This document shows, piece by piece, positions 35,931-45,900 of a stretch of DNA of 64,000 bases. This DNA comes from Ohtaekwangia koreensis. GTDB taxonomy: Bacteria; Bacteroidota; Bacteroidia; Cytophagales; Cyclobacteriaceae. The stretch spans positions 2,501,321-2,565,320 of the forward strand of contig NZ_FUZU01000001.1 in NCBI RefSeq assembly GCF_900167975.1, in the 5' to 3' direction. The notes under the pieces were generated by a model. The model was not told the origin of the DNA, ran no database searches, and worked only from the letters and a program-made list of their open reading frames with translations. The position numbers and the translations under genes were made by a program. Numbering within the stretch: position 1 is the first letter of the stretch; each line of letters begins with the position of its first letter.

Positions 35931-37877
35931 ATGCAAGAACGCAAAGGACAATCGCGAGTAATGATTGAAAATGTACAGCCACAGGTAGATGGCGGGCTGT
36001 ATCCGGCAAAACGAACCGTTGGTGAACGGGTAGATGTAACCGCAGATATATTTGGTGATGGCCACGATCATATCCGCGCACAGGTATGGTATAAAAAGGA
36101 CGGTGATGCAGAGTGGACAACCGTAGAAATGCTGCACGTGATGAACGACTCGTGGAAAGGTACATTTCATGTTCAGCAGAAGTGTTCATATTTATATACC
36201 GTAGTCGCCTGGATCGACCACTTCGAAACCTGGTATGATGGTTTCAAAAAGAAAGCTGCAGCACATGTAGATGTGAAAGTGGAGCTTCAGGAGGGAGCGA
36301 TCATTTTAAAGAAACTTGCCAAAGATAAAAACAACGAGCTACTGAACGCAGCAACCAAACTCGAAGCCCCCTATAACACTGCGATCGAGTATGTATTAAG
36401 TGAGGAATTTAAAGAGATCGTTCATCACTATCCACTTGTGGAGTTCGAGACGCTCTATGATAAAGTTCTTCCCATTACCGTTGAGCATAAGAAGGCAAAC
36501 TTTTCTTCCTGGTATGAACTGTTTCCCCGTTCGGCCTCACTCGAAGGAAAGCATGGAACTTTTCAGGACGTGATAAAACTTCTGCCCAGAGTGGCAGCCA
36601 TGGGATTTGATATACTATATCTTCCACCCATACATCCCATTGGAAAAGTTAATCGCAAAGGTAAAAATAACAATGTACACTCAGAGCCCGGTGAGCCTGG
36701 TTCGCCATGGGCTATCGGCAGTGATGAAGGCGGACATAAATCTATACACCAGGAACTAGGGACACTGGAAGATTACAAGCGTTTAATACGCGAAGCAAAA
36801 CATTATCATATAGATATAGCGCTTGATCTGGCCTTTCAGTGTGCGCCTGATCATCCGTATGTAAAAGAAAATCCGCAGTGGTTCAAGCAACGCCCGGATG
36901 GCTCCATTCAGTATGCTGAGAATCCTCCGAAAAAATACCAGGATATATACCCGTTTAACTTCGAGACAGACGACTGGATGGCCTTGTGGCAGGAGCTTAA
37001 ATCGGTGATTACCTTCTGGGTTGATAACGGCGTTCAGATCTTTCGAGTAGATAATCCACATACCAAGCCTATACCATTCTGGCAATGGGCAATCGCGGAG
37101 GTAAACAAACTATATCCCGATATAATCTTTTTATCCGAAGCGTTTACACGCCCCAGGGTCATGGCCTCATTGGGAAAGATCGGCTTCACACAATCCTATA
37201 CTTACTTCACGTGGCGCACAAGCAAAGCGGAAATCATCGAGTATATGAATGAACTGGTAAACGGACCATCGCGCAATTATTTTCGTCCTAACTTCTGGCC
37301 CAACACACCGGATATTTTACCATGGCATTTACAACACCAGGGTGAGAATATATTTATAATCCGCCTGGCGCTGGCAGCAACACTATCCTCCAACTATGGT
37401 ATATATGGGCCGGCCTATGAGTTCTACGATAATATACCGATGGAAGGTAAAGAGGAGTACTATAACTCTGAAAAATACGAGGTAAAACAATATGACTGGA
37501 AGCGCACAAATCGTATGACGGACATCATTACGATTATCAACAAAGCACGTAAAAATCATGCAGCACTTCAGTCTACCTGGAATATACATTTCTGTTTCAT
37601 CGAGAATCCAAACCTGCTGGCATTTGTAAAAGCTACCGATGATCTTTCCAGTATTGTATTGGTAGTGGTAAATCTCGATCAACATAACAAGCAAAACGGG
37701 TATGTCCAGTTACCCAAATCATTGCTAAAGATTGGCGATCATATCAATGTAAAGCTATATGATGCAATGACAGACGATCATTATACCTGGACACAAGAAT
37801 GGAACTATGTGGAAATCGATCCTTATAAAATGCCGTTCCACTTGTTTAAACTGGAAGTACACGAATCTTATATGTAA
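35931..37877 (+). CDS. glgE: alpha-1,4-glucan:maltose-1-phosphate maltosyltransferase
   Basis: 648 residues of GH13_3 type. An N-terminal beta-sandwich domain (about 1-110) with DGGLYPAKRTVGERVDV is followed by a helical insertion and the barrel: WYELFPRS, LPPIHPIGKVNRKGKNN, DIALDLAFQCAPDHPY, FRVDNPHTKPIPFW with nucleophile Asp374, and IIFLSEAFTRP with Glu403. The RVDNPHTKP context is diagnostic of GlgE. It transfers maltosyl units from alpha-maltose-1-phosphate to growing alpha-glucan. The next gene begins 3 bases after its stop, so they are co-translated. No signal peptide; cytosolic. Confidence 0.97.
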   Translation: MQERKGQSRVMIENVQPQVDGGLYPAKRTVGERVDVTADIFGDGHDHIRAQVWYKKDGDAEWTTVEMLHVMNDSWKGTFHVQQKCSYLYTVVAWIDHFETWYDGFKKKAAAHVDVKVELQEGAIILKKLAKDKNNELLNAATKLEAPYNTAIEYVLSEEFKEIVHHYPLVEFETLYDKVLPITVEHKKANFSSWYELFPRSASLEGKHGTFQDVIKLLPRVAAMGFDILYLPPIHPIGKVNRKGKNNNVHSEPGEPGSPWAIGSDEGGHKSIHQELGTLEDYKRLIREAKHYHIDIALDLAFQCAPDHPYVKENPQWFKQRPDGSIQYAENPPKKYQDIYPFNFETDDWMALWQELKSVITFWVDNGVQIFRVDNPHTKPIPFWQWAIAEVNKLYPDIIFLSEAFTRPRVMASLGKIGFTQSYTYFTWRTSKAEIIEYMNELVNGPSRNYFRPNFWPNTPDILPWHLQHQGENIFIIRLALAATLSSNYGIYGPAYEFYDNIPMEGKEEYYNSEKYEVKQYDWKRTNRMTDIITIINKARKNHAALQSTWNIHFCFIENPNLLAFVKATDDLSSIVLVVVNLDQHNKQNGYVQLPKSLLKIGDHINVKLYDAMTDDHYTWTQEWNYVEIDPYKMPFHLFKLEVHESYM

Positions 37878-37880
37878 CGC

Positions 37881-40800
37881 ATGAGTATACCGATTAAATC
37901 CGGAGATCCGCTTTGGTTTAAAGATGCTGTTTTTTACGAAGTATCAGTCAGGGCTTTTTTTGACAGCAACGGCGATGGTATTGGCGATTTTCCTGGATTG
38001 ATCCAAAAGCTGGATTACCTCGAAGACCTCGGTATCAATACACTTTGGTTGCTGCCTTTTTATCCGTCACCATTAAAGGACGATGGCTTTGATGTAACCG
38101 ACCATACAGATATACATCCGGATTATGGTACACTTACTGATTTCAAATTTTTCCTGAAGGAAGCACACCGCAGAGGAATTCGTGTTATTATAGAACTGAT
38201 CCTGAATCATACTTCCGATCAGCATCCGTGGTTCAAGCGTTCACGCAAGGCCAAATCAGGTTCACGCTATCGCGACCTATATGTGTGGAGTGATACAACG
38301 GATAAGTATAAAGAAGCACGCGTCATGTTTTCAGATGCTGAAGCTTCTAATTGGACATGGGATACGGAAGCGCGCGCATACTATTGGCACCGCTTTTACA
38401 GGCATCAACCCGAATTGAATTTTGAGAATGCTGAAGTCCAGATGGAGATGATCAAAGTCGTTGACTTCTGGATGAAGATGGGTGTCGATGGATTTCGATT
38501 GGGCTCTGCAGCATTTCTTTTTGAAGAGGAGGGAACCAGTTGCGAAAATCTTCCGCAGACACACGTCTTTTTAAAGAAGCTTCGTTCGCACATTGATAAG
38601 AACTATAAAGATAAAGTATTGATCGCGGAAGCGAACCTCTGGCCCGAAGACGCAGCGACGTATTTCGGAGGAGGTGAAGAGTGTCACATGAACTTCAACT
38701 TCCCGTTGATGCCGCGTATGTTTCTGGCGTTGCGTACGGAAGATAGTTATCCTATCGTAGATATCATCGAGCAAACACCGGTCACACCACCCAATTGCCA
38801 ATGGGTTGTATTCTTGCGTAACCACGATGAGCTCGGTCTGGAGATGGTTACCGAAGAAGAAAAAGATTACTTACTGAAAGCTTACGCAAGTGATGCCAAT
38901 TCGAAAGTAAATACCGGTATACGCAGGCGATTGGCTCCCATGTTAAATAACGATCGGAGAAAAGTAGAATTGCTATATACCATTCTGCTTTCGCTGCCGG
39001 GCACGCCAGTTATATACTATGGCGATGAGATTGGTATGGGAGACAATGTATACCTGGGCGATCGTTTTGGTGTGCGTACTCCGATGCAATGGAACATGAA
39101 CCTGAATGCGGGCTTCTCTACGGCAAACCCACAGCGCTTGTTTCTTCCTATTATTACCGACCCGGTATATAGATTTGAATCGGTGAACGTAGCCACACAG
39201 GAAGAAAATCCTTCATCATTGTTATGGTGGCTCAAACATGTTATAGCCATGCGCAAGAGGCTTAACATTTTTGGAAGAGGAACGATGAAATTCATCGAGA
39301 GTAGTAATGCTAAAGTGCTGGCCTTTGCACGTACCGATGAAAAGCAACGCGTGATTGTTGTGGCCAACCTCTCGCAATTTTCACAGGCAGCGACACTCAA
39401 TCTTTCCGAATATAGGGATTGTGAGATGACCGAAGCGTTCAGTCAGAATCGGTTCATGAATGTAGAAGAAAATGATTACCCGATAACGATCGGACCATAT
39501 GGATATTTCTGGTTCCAGGCGGATACTCCGGAGAAGAAAGAAAAGGCTGATGCAAGTGGAGAACTTCCGTTGATACGTACTGATTTATCATGGGAGCGTT
39601 TACTCGATAACTATAACGAAGTACGAAACCTCGAACGCAAAATACTTCCACCGTTTATGCGGAAGTGCCGTTGGTTTGGTGGTAAAGCAAAAGTGATCAA
39701 CAAGATTGCGATTCACAAAACCATACCGGTAAAAGTAGAAGGCGATACACATTATCTCACCATCATTGAAGTACATTATGTGCAGCGTTTGCCGGAGCTA
39801 TATTTTCTCCCGCTTACGTTCGTACCTTCTGATAGCATTCTTGAACGCGTAGAGTATACCACGCAAAGTGTAGTGTGCCGCGCTGAAATTCAGGGCCGCT
39901 CCGGTTTCATCATGGACAGCAGCTATGATAAGGTGTTCCGCGATTTTCTGTTCATGGGAATGGAGAAGGAGATTCGCCTGAAAGACGATAGTGGAGGAGA
40001 GCTCGAATTTAATTCCAGTGTATTTGCGCGACTCGGTAAAAACAAAAAAGTTGATTCCAAAATTCTCAAGACCGATCAAAGTAATACGGCCATCATTTAC
40101 AATGATGAGTACTTCTTTAAATTCTATCGTAAGCTAGAGAAGGAAATCAATCCTGACCTTGAAATCATTCGCTTCTTATCCGAGCATACTACATTTCAGA
40201 ATTGTCCCAAGTATGCTGGAAGTATAGAGTACCATGATCACGAAGGCAAGACTATAGTTTTCGGATTACTACAGGAGAAAGTAGAGAACCAGGGCGAAGC
40301 ATGGGCAATGTCCGTTGATTCTGTTGGACGTTTCTATGAACGCGTCATGGTGAAAGGTAAAGCCGTGAAGCCTCCCAAGTTAATAAACAAGTCGGCTATA
40401 AAATTTGAAGACTCACCGGAGATCATACAGGAATATATAGGACGTGGCTTTTATGAGCGCATCGTACGATTAGGGCAACGCACCGCAGAGATGCACCTTG
40501 CCTTAGCATCGGACGCATCTAACCCTGCATTCACGGTGGAGAAATTCAACGCGAATTATCAGCGGTCTATGTATTCATCACTTCGTAAAATGGTGCGTGA
40601 TCGCTTTAGTTTATTGGAGGCAACATTGCCCAAGCTGGATCCTCAGGTACAAGAACTCGCGAAGAAAATATTAGCATTGGAAGACAACATCCTCGAATGC
40701 TTCAGTGAAGTATATCAGGTAAAGATAAATACATTCAAGACCCGGATTCACGGAGACTTTCATTTGGGACAAGTGCTGTTCACCGGCAAAGATTTTGTGA

Positions 40801-41228
40801 TCATTGATTTTGAAGGAGAGCCCGGACTTGCCTTTAGCGAAAGACGATTGAAGCGTAGCCCACTCAAAGACGTGGCCGGTATGATGCGTTCGATTCATTA
40901 TGCAGCGTTCGGCAAAATTCTGCTGAATGAGAATTACCGCGACCGCGATTTAGAATTCCTCGAATCGTGGGCAGAACAGTGGCAACATTATATCGGGCGC
41001 TATTATTTAGGGGCATATATGGAACGAATGGGCATGGGCACGGTATTATCACCGGAACATGATGTGTTGTTGAGGACGTTCTTGCTGGAGAAAGCGATTT
41101 ATGAACTCGGTTACGAACTCAATGGCCGCCCTGACTGGACTGTGATACCGCTGCGCGGAATTTATTATCACATGAAGCGCTACCAGGAAGAGAAAGAAGA
41201 GCGGAAGGAAACGAAGAGTAAGAAGTAA
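37881..41228 (+). CDS. treS: TreS-maltokinase fusion with a substituted TreS nucleophile
   Basis: 1115 residues. N-terminal GH13_16 trehalose-synthase-like domain (1 to ~550): FYEVSVRAFFDSNGDGIGD, ELILNHTSDQHPWF, Glu250 in LIAEANLWPED and Asp316 in FLRNHDELGL are normal. However, the nucleophile site reads DGFRLGSAAFL, with Gly208 (codon GGC) where TreS has Asp, and the following AVPYL is also changed. The isomerase is thus probably inactive. The C-terminal maltokinase domain (~600-1110) looks intact: IHGDFHLGQVL (catalytic Asp959) and IDFEGEP. Expected activity: maltose plus ATP to maltose-1-phosphate for GlgE. Fusions of this kind are common in the GlgE pathway. Confidence 0.95.
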   Translation: MSIPIKSGDPLWFKDAVFYEVSVRAFFDSNGDGIGDFPGLIQKLDYLEDLGINTLWLLPFYPSPLKDDGFDVTDHTDIHPDYGTLTDFKFFLKEAHRRGIRVIIELILNHTSDQHPWFKRSRKAKSGSRYRDLYVWSDTTDKYKEARVMFSDAEASNWTWDTEARAYYWHRFYRHQPELNFENAEVQMEMIKVVDFWMKMGVDGFRLGSAAFLFEEEGTSCENLPQTHVFLKKLRSHIDKNYKDKVLIAEANLWPEDAATYFGGGEECHMNFNFPLMPRMFLALRTEDSYPIVDIIEQTPVTPPNCQWVVFLRNHDELGLEMVTEEEKDYLLKAYASDANSKVNTGIRRRLAPMLNNDRRKVELLYTILLSLPGTPVIYYGDEIGMGDNVYLGDRFGVRTPMQWNMNLNAGFSTANPQRLFLPIITDPVYRFESVNVATQEENPSSLLWWLKHVIAMRKRLNIFGRGTMKFIESSNAKVLAFARTDEKQRVIVVANLSQFSQAATLNLSEYRDCEMTEAFSQNRFMNVEENDYPITIGPYGYFWFQADTPEKKEKADASGELPLIRTDLSWERLLDNYNEVRNLERKILPPFMRKCRWFGGKAKVINKIAIHKTIPVKVEGDTHYLTIIEVHYVQRLPELYFLPLTFVPSDSILERVEYTTQSVVCRAEIQGRSGFIMDSSYDKVFRDFLFMGMEKEIRLKDDSGGELEFNSSVFARLGKNKKVDSKILKTDQSNTAIIYNDEYFFKFYRKLEKEINPDLEIIRFLSEHTTFQNCPKYAGSIEYHDHEGKTIVFGLLQEKVENQGEAWAMSVDSVGRFYERVMVKGKAVKPPKLINKSAIKFEDSPEIIQEYIGRGFYERIVRLGQRTAEMHLALASDASNPAFTVEKFNANYQRSMYSSLRKMVRDRFSLLEATLPKLDPQVQELAKKILALEDNILECFSEVYQVKINTFKTRIHGDFHLGQVLFTGKDFVIIDFEGEPGLAFSERRLKRSPLKDVAGMMRSIHYAAFGKILLNENYRDRDLEFLESWAEQWQHYIGRYYLGAYMERMGMGTVLSPEHDVLLRTFLLEKAIYELGYELNGRPDWTVIPLRGIYYHMKRYQEEKEERKETKSKK

Positions 41229-41384
41229 AGTAAATTAAGAGTAAAGGGTAGAAGTATATAAAGAATAAAAAGTAGAAGTATAGTGTGGTTTAACAATGTG
41301 TAGCAGGATATAGGGGGATGAGCGTTTAACCGTATTGTGAAACTGGTTTTGATTTTTTTAAAGCAAGTAATCCACGAAGACACC

Positions 41385-43349
41385 ATGGCAAAGAAAACGA
41401 AACAGGTTGAAGATAATGCTTTCAGTTTATTAACGGACTTTGATATATATCTTTTTAAATCCGGCAAGCATTATAAGTTGTATGAAAAGCTTGGCGCACA
41501 TGTCGTAAGCAATGGTGACACAGAAGGTACATACTTTGCGGTATGGGCTCCTAATGCGCGCGCAGTTTCAGTTATCGGATATTTTAATAACTGGAAAGAT
41601 GGTGTTCATAAACTTAATCCACGTTGGGATCAGTCGGGTATATGGGAGTGTTTCTTCCCCGATGTTAAACATGGTGAAGCCTATAAGTATGCTATACTTT
41701 CCATCACAGGAGATTATCTTGAGAAGGCAGATCCCTTTGCTGCCTATGCAGAAACACCACCGCGTACTGCATCTATAGTATGGGAACCAAAGTATGAGTG
41801 GCAGGATAGCGCGTGGCTGGAAGAACGCAAACAGCTTGCGGGCAAGCCCAAACCATACTCTGTGTATGAAGTACACTATGGCTCGTGGCGCAGAAAAGCA
41901 GAAGAGAATGATCGTTCATTGACCTATCCGGAAATGGCAGAAGAACTTGTGGCCTATGTAAAAGATATGGGCTTCACGCACGTTGAATTCCTGCCGATCA
42001 TGGAGCATCCATTCTATGGTTCATGGGGATATCAGCTCACCGGATATTTTGCACCTACAAGCCGATACGGTAGCCCGGAGGATTTTATGTATATGGTAGA
42101 TTGCTTCCATCGCGCGGGCATTGGTGTTATTCTCGATTGGGTTCCTTCGCATTTTCCTGGCGATGCCCACGGACTATATAAATTTGATGGAACGTTTTTG
42201 TTCGAGCATGAAGATCCCCGCAAGGGATTTCACCCGGATTGGAAGAGCTATATATTTAACTATGGACGAAATGAGGTAAGGTCATTTCTCATCAGCAATG
42301 CTTTATTCTGGCTGGAGCGTTATCACATTGATGGTATTCGCGTAGACGCTGTGGCCTCCATGCTATATCTCGATTACTCGCGCAAAGATGGTGAATGGAT
42401 TCCGAATCAATACGGAGGAAACGAGAACCTCGAAGCCATTTCATTCCTCAAGGAAATGAACGAAGTGGTGTATAAAAATTTCCCCGATGCGATCACCATC
42501 GCGGAAGAGTCAACGTCATGGACAGGCGTGTCGAGACCTACATATGTTGGCGGGCTTGGCTTTGGACAAAAATGGATGATGGGATGGATGCATGATACAC
42601 TGCATTATTTTCAAACAGATCCCATCCACCGAAAATATCATCACAACGAAATTACATTCAGCATTATTTATGCTTTCACTGAAAACTTTATGCTGCCGCT
42701 TTCACATGATGAAGTCGTGCATGGTAAAGGATCACTGCTTGGGAAGATGCCTGGTGATGAGTGGAAAAAATTTGCCAATCTGCGATTGCTATACAGCTAT
42801 ATGTATACTCACCCGGGAACAAAGCTCTTGTTTATGGGGGGAGAATTTGGACAATCTTCAGAATGGAATCATGAAAAAAGTCTTGATTGGCATTTACTGG
42901 AATACGATGTTCATAAAGGCGCACAAAATATATTACGTGATCTGAACATGCTTTATAAACGCGAACCGGCTTTATATCAGCATGCTTTTGATAATAAAGG
43001 ATTCCGCTGGATCGATTATGGTGATCGAGACAACAGCGTAATAGCCTATCAACGATTGTCAGATCATAAGGAAGATGTACTTGTCATCGTTTGCAACTTT
43101 ACTCCCGAGGTTCGTTATCATTATAGAATCGGTGTACCCTACCGCGGTCAGTGGAAGGAAATATTCAACTCCGATGCCAAACAATATCACGGAAGTGATG
43201 TAATAAATTCAGGTTTATTAACGACTTCCCCGGTTAAATATCATAGTCAGGATTATTCCATTTCATTAACTTTACCACCGCTCGCGATTTCTATCCTGAA
43301 GCTTGATAAAGAATTGAATGAATTCGAGTTGAGGGATATTGGGACATAG
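41385..43349 (+). CDS. glgB: 1,4-alpha-glucan branching enzyme
   Basis: The ATG at 41385 gives 654 residues starting MAKKTKQVEDNAF; a GTG 48 bases upstream is less likely. CBM48 N-domain (GTYFAVWAPNARAVSVIGYF), then the GH13_9 barrel: VHYGSWRR, VEFLPIMEHPFYGSWGYQ, DWVPSHFPGD, DGIRVDAVASMLY with Asp321, AITIAEESTSW with Glu374, and LPLSHDEVVHGKGSL. It adds alpha-1,6 branches to the linear glucan made by GlgE. It is 156 bases after the TreS-kinase gene. Length is a little short of E. coli GlgB, lacking the first N-terminal domain. Confidence 0.97.
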   Translation: MAKKTKQVEDNAFSLLTDFDIYLFKSGKHYKLYEKLGAHVVSNGDTEGTYFAVWAPNARAVSVIGYFNNWKDGVHKLNPRWDQSGIWECFFPDVKHGEAYKYAILSITGDYLEKADPFAAYAETPPRTASIVWEPKYEWQDSAWLEERKQLAGKPKPYSVYEVHYGSWRRKAEENDRSLTYPEMAEELVAYVKDMGFTHVEFLPIMEHPFYGSWGYQLTGYFAPTSRYGSPEDFMYMVDCFHRAGIGVILDWVPSHFPGDAHGLYKFDGTFLFEHEDPRKGFHPDWKSYIFNYGRNEVRSFLISNALFWLERYHIDGIRVDAVASMLYLDYSRKDGEWIPNQYGGNENLEAISFLKEMNEVVYKNFPDAITIAEESTSWTGVSRPTYVGGLGFGQKWMMGWMHDTLHYFQTDPIHRKYHHNEITFSIIYAFTENFMLPLSHDEVVHGKGSLLGKMPGDEWKKFANLRLLYSYMYTHPGTKLLFMGGEFGQSSEWNHEKSLDWHLLEYDVHKGAQNILRDLNMLYKREPALYQHAFDNKGFRWIDYGDRDNSVIAYQRLSDHKEDVLVIVCNFTPEVRYHYRIGVPYRGQWKEIFNSDAKQYHGSDVINSGLLTTSPVKYHSQDYSISLTLPPLAISILKLDKELNEFELRDIGT

Positions 43350-43372
43350 CTGTCTTCCGTTGTCAGTAAATT

Positions 43373-43444
43373 GTTATCGTGAGCAGGAGAAAGCGTAATC
43401 TTCTTATACAGTGTATTACGCACACACATCACACTCACGATAAC
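43373..43444 (+). promoter_or_regulatory. nested perfect inverted repeats upstream of the GH57 gene
   Basis: Outer arms GTTATCGTGAG (43373-43383) and CTCACGATAAC (43434-43444), inner arms GCGTAAT (43393-43399) and ATTACGC (43415-43421). All are perfect. The structure starts 23 bases after the glgB stop and ends 25 bases before the TTG start of the GH57 gene. It may be an intercistronic RNA structure controlling the downstream gene. Confidence 0.55.
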
Positions 43445-43469
43445 AACTAACGGATAACGATTTACGGAT

Positions 43470-45866
43470 TTGGAAAAGTACATTTGCATTCACGGACATT
43501 TCTATCAGCCTCCCCGTGAAAATGCCTGGCTCGAAGTAATTGAAGTTCAGGATTCAGCGCATCCTTACCACGACTGGAATGAGCGTATCTCCGCAGAATG
43601 CTACGGCCCGAATGGAGCCTCACGTATTCTCAACGAGGACGGTGTCATCAAGAATATAATCAACAACTATTCGAAGATTAGTTTTAACTACGGAGCAACG
43701 TTGCTTTCGTGGATGCAGGAAAATGATCGCGAAACATACGATGCGATCATTGAAGCCGATCGTGAAAGTATAAAGAACTTCGGCGGGCACGGCTCCGCTA
43801 TAGCACAGGTATATAATCATATCATTCTGCCATTAGCGAACAAGCGCGATAAGGAGACTCAAATCACCTGGGGGATTCGTGACTTCATTCATCGTTTTGG
43901 ACGTTTACCGGAAGGAATGTGGCTGGCTGAAACAGCAGTAGATATAGAGTCACTTGAACTGCTGGCAAAGCATGGTATCAAGTTTACGATTCTCGCTCCG
44001 CGTCAGGCAAAATCAATTCGCAAGATTGGCGAGCTTATGTGGACAGGGGTCACTACCGAAAGTATAGACACACGAAGACCCTATACTTGCAAGTTACCTT
44101 CCGGGAAAAGTATAGCATTGTTCTTTTATGATGGACAAATCGCACAAGGTGTTGCCTTCGATGGTCTACTATATGACGGGATGAAGTTTGCCGATCGCCT
44201 GGTAAATTCCTTTAATGAAAAAAGTGATGGCCCCCAATTGGTACACATCGCTACCGATGGTGAAACGTACGGTCACCATCATAAGCATGGTGATATGGCG
44301 CTGGCATTTTGCCTCGACTATATAGAACGTAATACGCGATTCTCCCTGACAAACTATGCGGAGTTTCTGGCCAAGGAACCTCCGGTATATGAAGCTGAAA
44401 TTCACGAGAACAGTTCGTGGAGTTGTGTGCATGGTGTAGAACGCTGGCGCAATGACTGTGGCTGTAACTCCGGAGGCAAACCAACCTGGCATCAGAAATG
44501 GAGAAAGCCCTTACGGGAATCACTGGATTGGCTGCGCGATGAATTGGCAACCATCTTCGAACGTGAAGCTTCCAAAGTATTAAAAGATCCGTGGAAGGCT
44601 CGTGAAGACTATATCAATATAATCCTTGAACGCAATGATGATACGATTCGTAAATTCCTCAAGGAGCATTGTCTCAAAGATGTGGAGCAGAATCACGTAC
44701 TGCGGCTCATGGAAGTACAACGCAATGCCATGCTGATGTATACCAGCTGCGGCTGGTTCTTCGATGAGATCTCCGGTATAGAGACAACACAGATCATGCA
44801 ATACGCATGTCGCGCTATTCAGCTGGTAAGTCAGATTAGCGAAACAAACCTCGAAGAAGAGTTTTTGCATAGACTGGAAACAGCACCGAGCAATGTTCCT
44901 TCACTGGAGAATGGCGCACAGATTTATCGTAAATATGTATTGCCTTCCAAGACCAACCTGCAACGTGTAGGTATGCACTATGCAGTAGCGTCTATCTTTG
45001 AAGAGGATCCTGAGTCGTTCCCGGTATTTAACTATACCACGCAGAACGAGATCTTTATCCGCAAGGAAGCAGGGGAACAGAGACTTGTTCTGGGCGTTAC
45101 AAAAGTTCGCTCGAATGTTACGCGTTCCGAGAAGAAGTTTGCCTTTGCTGTTATATATATGGGGCAGCATAACATTATCGGTAATATATCGCTGGATATG
45201 GAGGCCGATAAATTTTCCGTTATGCAAACGCAGATCGTAAAGGCTTTCGAGGAAGGAAGGTTAGGCGATATCATCGGGTTGATGCAAACATATTTTGGGC
45301 CGGAGAAATATACTATATGGCAGTTGTTTCAGGATGAGAAGCGAAAGGTGTTCAACCTGATCACACAGCAAAGCATGAACGACCTGGAGGAATCGCTGCG
45401 CAGAATTTATAATCGAGATTATCCGTTGGTCAATGCACTGGCAAACAACGATACGCCTATTCCCAATGCTTACCGTACTACGTTTGAGTATATTTTGAAT
45501 GCTGATCTGGTTCGTTGTTTTCAAACGGAGAAGATTAACATTCGCCAGGTAGAGCGCATCATGAATGAGCTTTCTAAATGGAAATTAAGCATCGAAGATG
45601 CCGGTAAAGTTGAGCGGCTCGGAGGGGAGAGTATATTTAAAGAACTCAAGCGGATTCACGGTGAAGGTCAGACGATCAGACGCATCGAACGACTCAACAG
45701 GTTGTTCCCATTGCTGCGCGATTTTAAGATCAATCCCAATCTTTATAAAACACAGAATCTATATTTCGAGATGTCGGTTCAAAATAGAGAACACAACGGT
45801 CACTCCGCAGAGTGGATTAAACAATTCAGCTTGCTTGGCGACAACCTGGGCGTGAAAGTGGAGTAG
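43470..45866 (+). CDS. GH57 / DUF3536 alpha-glucan-acting enzyme, TTG start
   Basis: 798 residues beginning (M)EKYICIHGHFYQPPREN, the standard opening of this family; an in-frame TAA lies 15 bases upstream and there is no ATG, so TTG at 43470 is the start. GH57 motifs: HGHFYQPP, nucleophile Glu154 in GMWLAETAVD, and acid Asp263 in IATDGETYGHHH. The C-terminal DUF3536 region is helical. GH57 enzymes of this type are amylases or branching-like enzymes; the exact reaction here is not known. It closes the alpha-glucan cluster on the same strand as glgB. Confidence 0.92.
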   Translation: MEKYICIHGHFYQPPRENAWLEVIEVQDSAHPYHDWNERISAECYGPNGASRILNEDGVIKNIINNYSKISFNYGATLLSWMQENDRETYDAIIEADRESIKNFGGHGSAIAQVYNHIILPLANKRDKETQITWGIRDFIHRFGRLPEGMWLAETAVDIESLELLAKHGIKFTILAPRQAKSIRKIGELMWTGVTTESIDTRRPYTCKLPSGKSIALFFYDGQIAQGVAFDGLLYDGMKFADRLVNSFNEKSDGPQLVHIATDGETYGHHHKHGDMALAFCLDYIERNTRFSLTNYAEFLAKEPPVYEAEIHENSSWSCVHGVERWRNDCGCNSGGKPTWHQKWRKPLRESLDWLRDELATIFEREASKVLKDPWKAREDYINIILERNDDTIRKFLKEHCLKDVEQNHVLRLMEVQRNAMLMYTSCGWFFDEISGIETTQIMQYACRAIQLVSQISETNLEEEFLHRLETAPSNVPSLENGAQIYRKYVLPSKTNLQRVGMHYAVASIFEEDPESFPVFNYTTQNEIFIRKEAGEQRLVLGVTKVRSNVTRSEKKFAFAVIYMGQHNIIGNISLDMEADKFSVMQTQIVKAFEEGRLGDIIGLMQTYFGPEKYTIWQLFQDEKRKVFNLITQQSMNDLEESLRRIYNRDYPLVNALANNDTPIPNAYRTTFEYILNADLVRCFQTEKINIRQVERIMNELSKWKLSIEDAGKVERLGGESIFKELKRIHGEGQTIRRIERLNRLFPLLRDFKINPNLYKTQNLYFEMSVQNREHNGHSAEWIKQFSLLGDNLGVKVE

Positions 45867-45900
45867 TTGCTTTCCTGAAAAGGTATCGCTAATTTTTACC

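Noticed and set aside
41229..41384. Purine-rich stretch with two similar AGAAGTATA words between the TreS-kinase and glgB genes
   Set aside because: The repeats are short and imperfect and fit low-complexity drift; not a defined element.
44169..44550. Antisense open frames inside the GH57 gene and many other long shadow frames opposite genes
   Set aside because: They mirror strongly conserved coding sequence on the other strand and have no independent motif.
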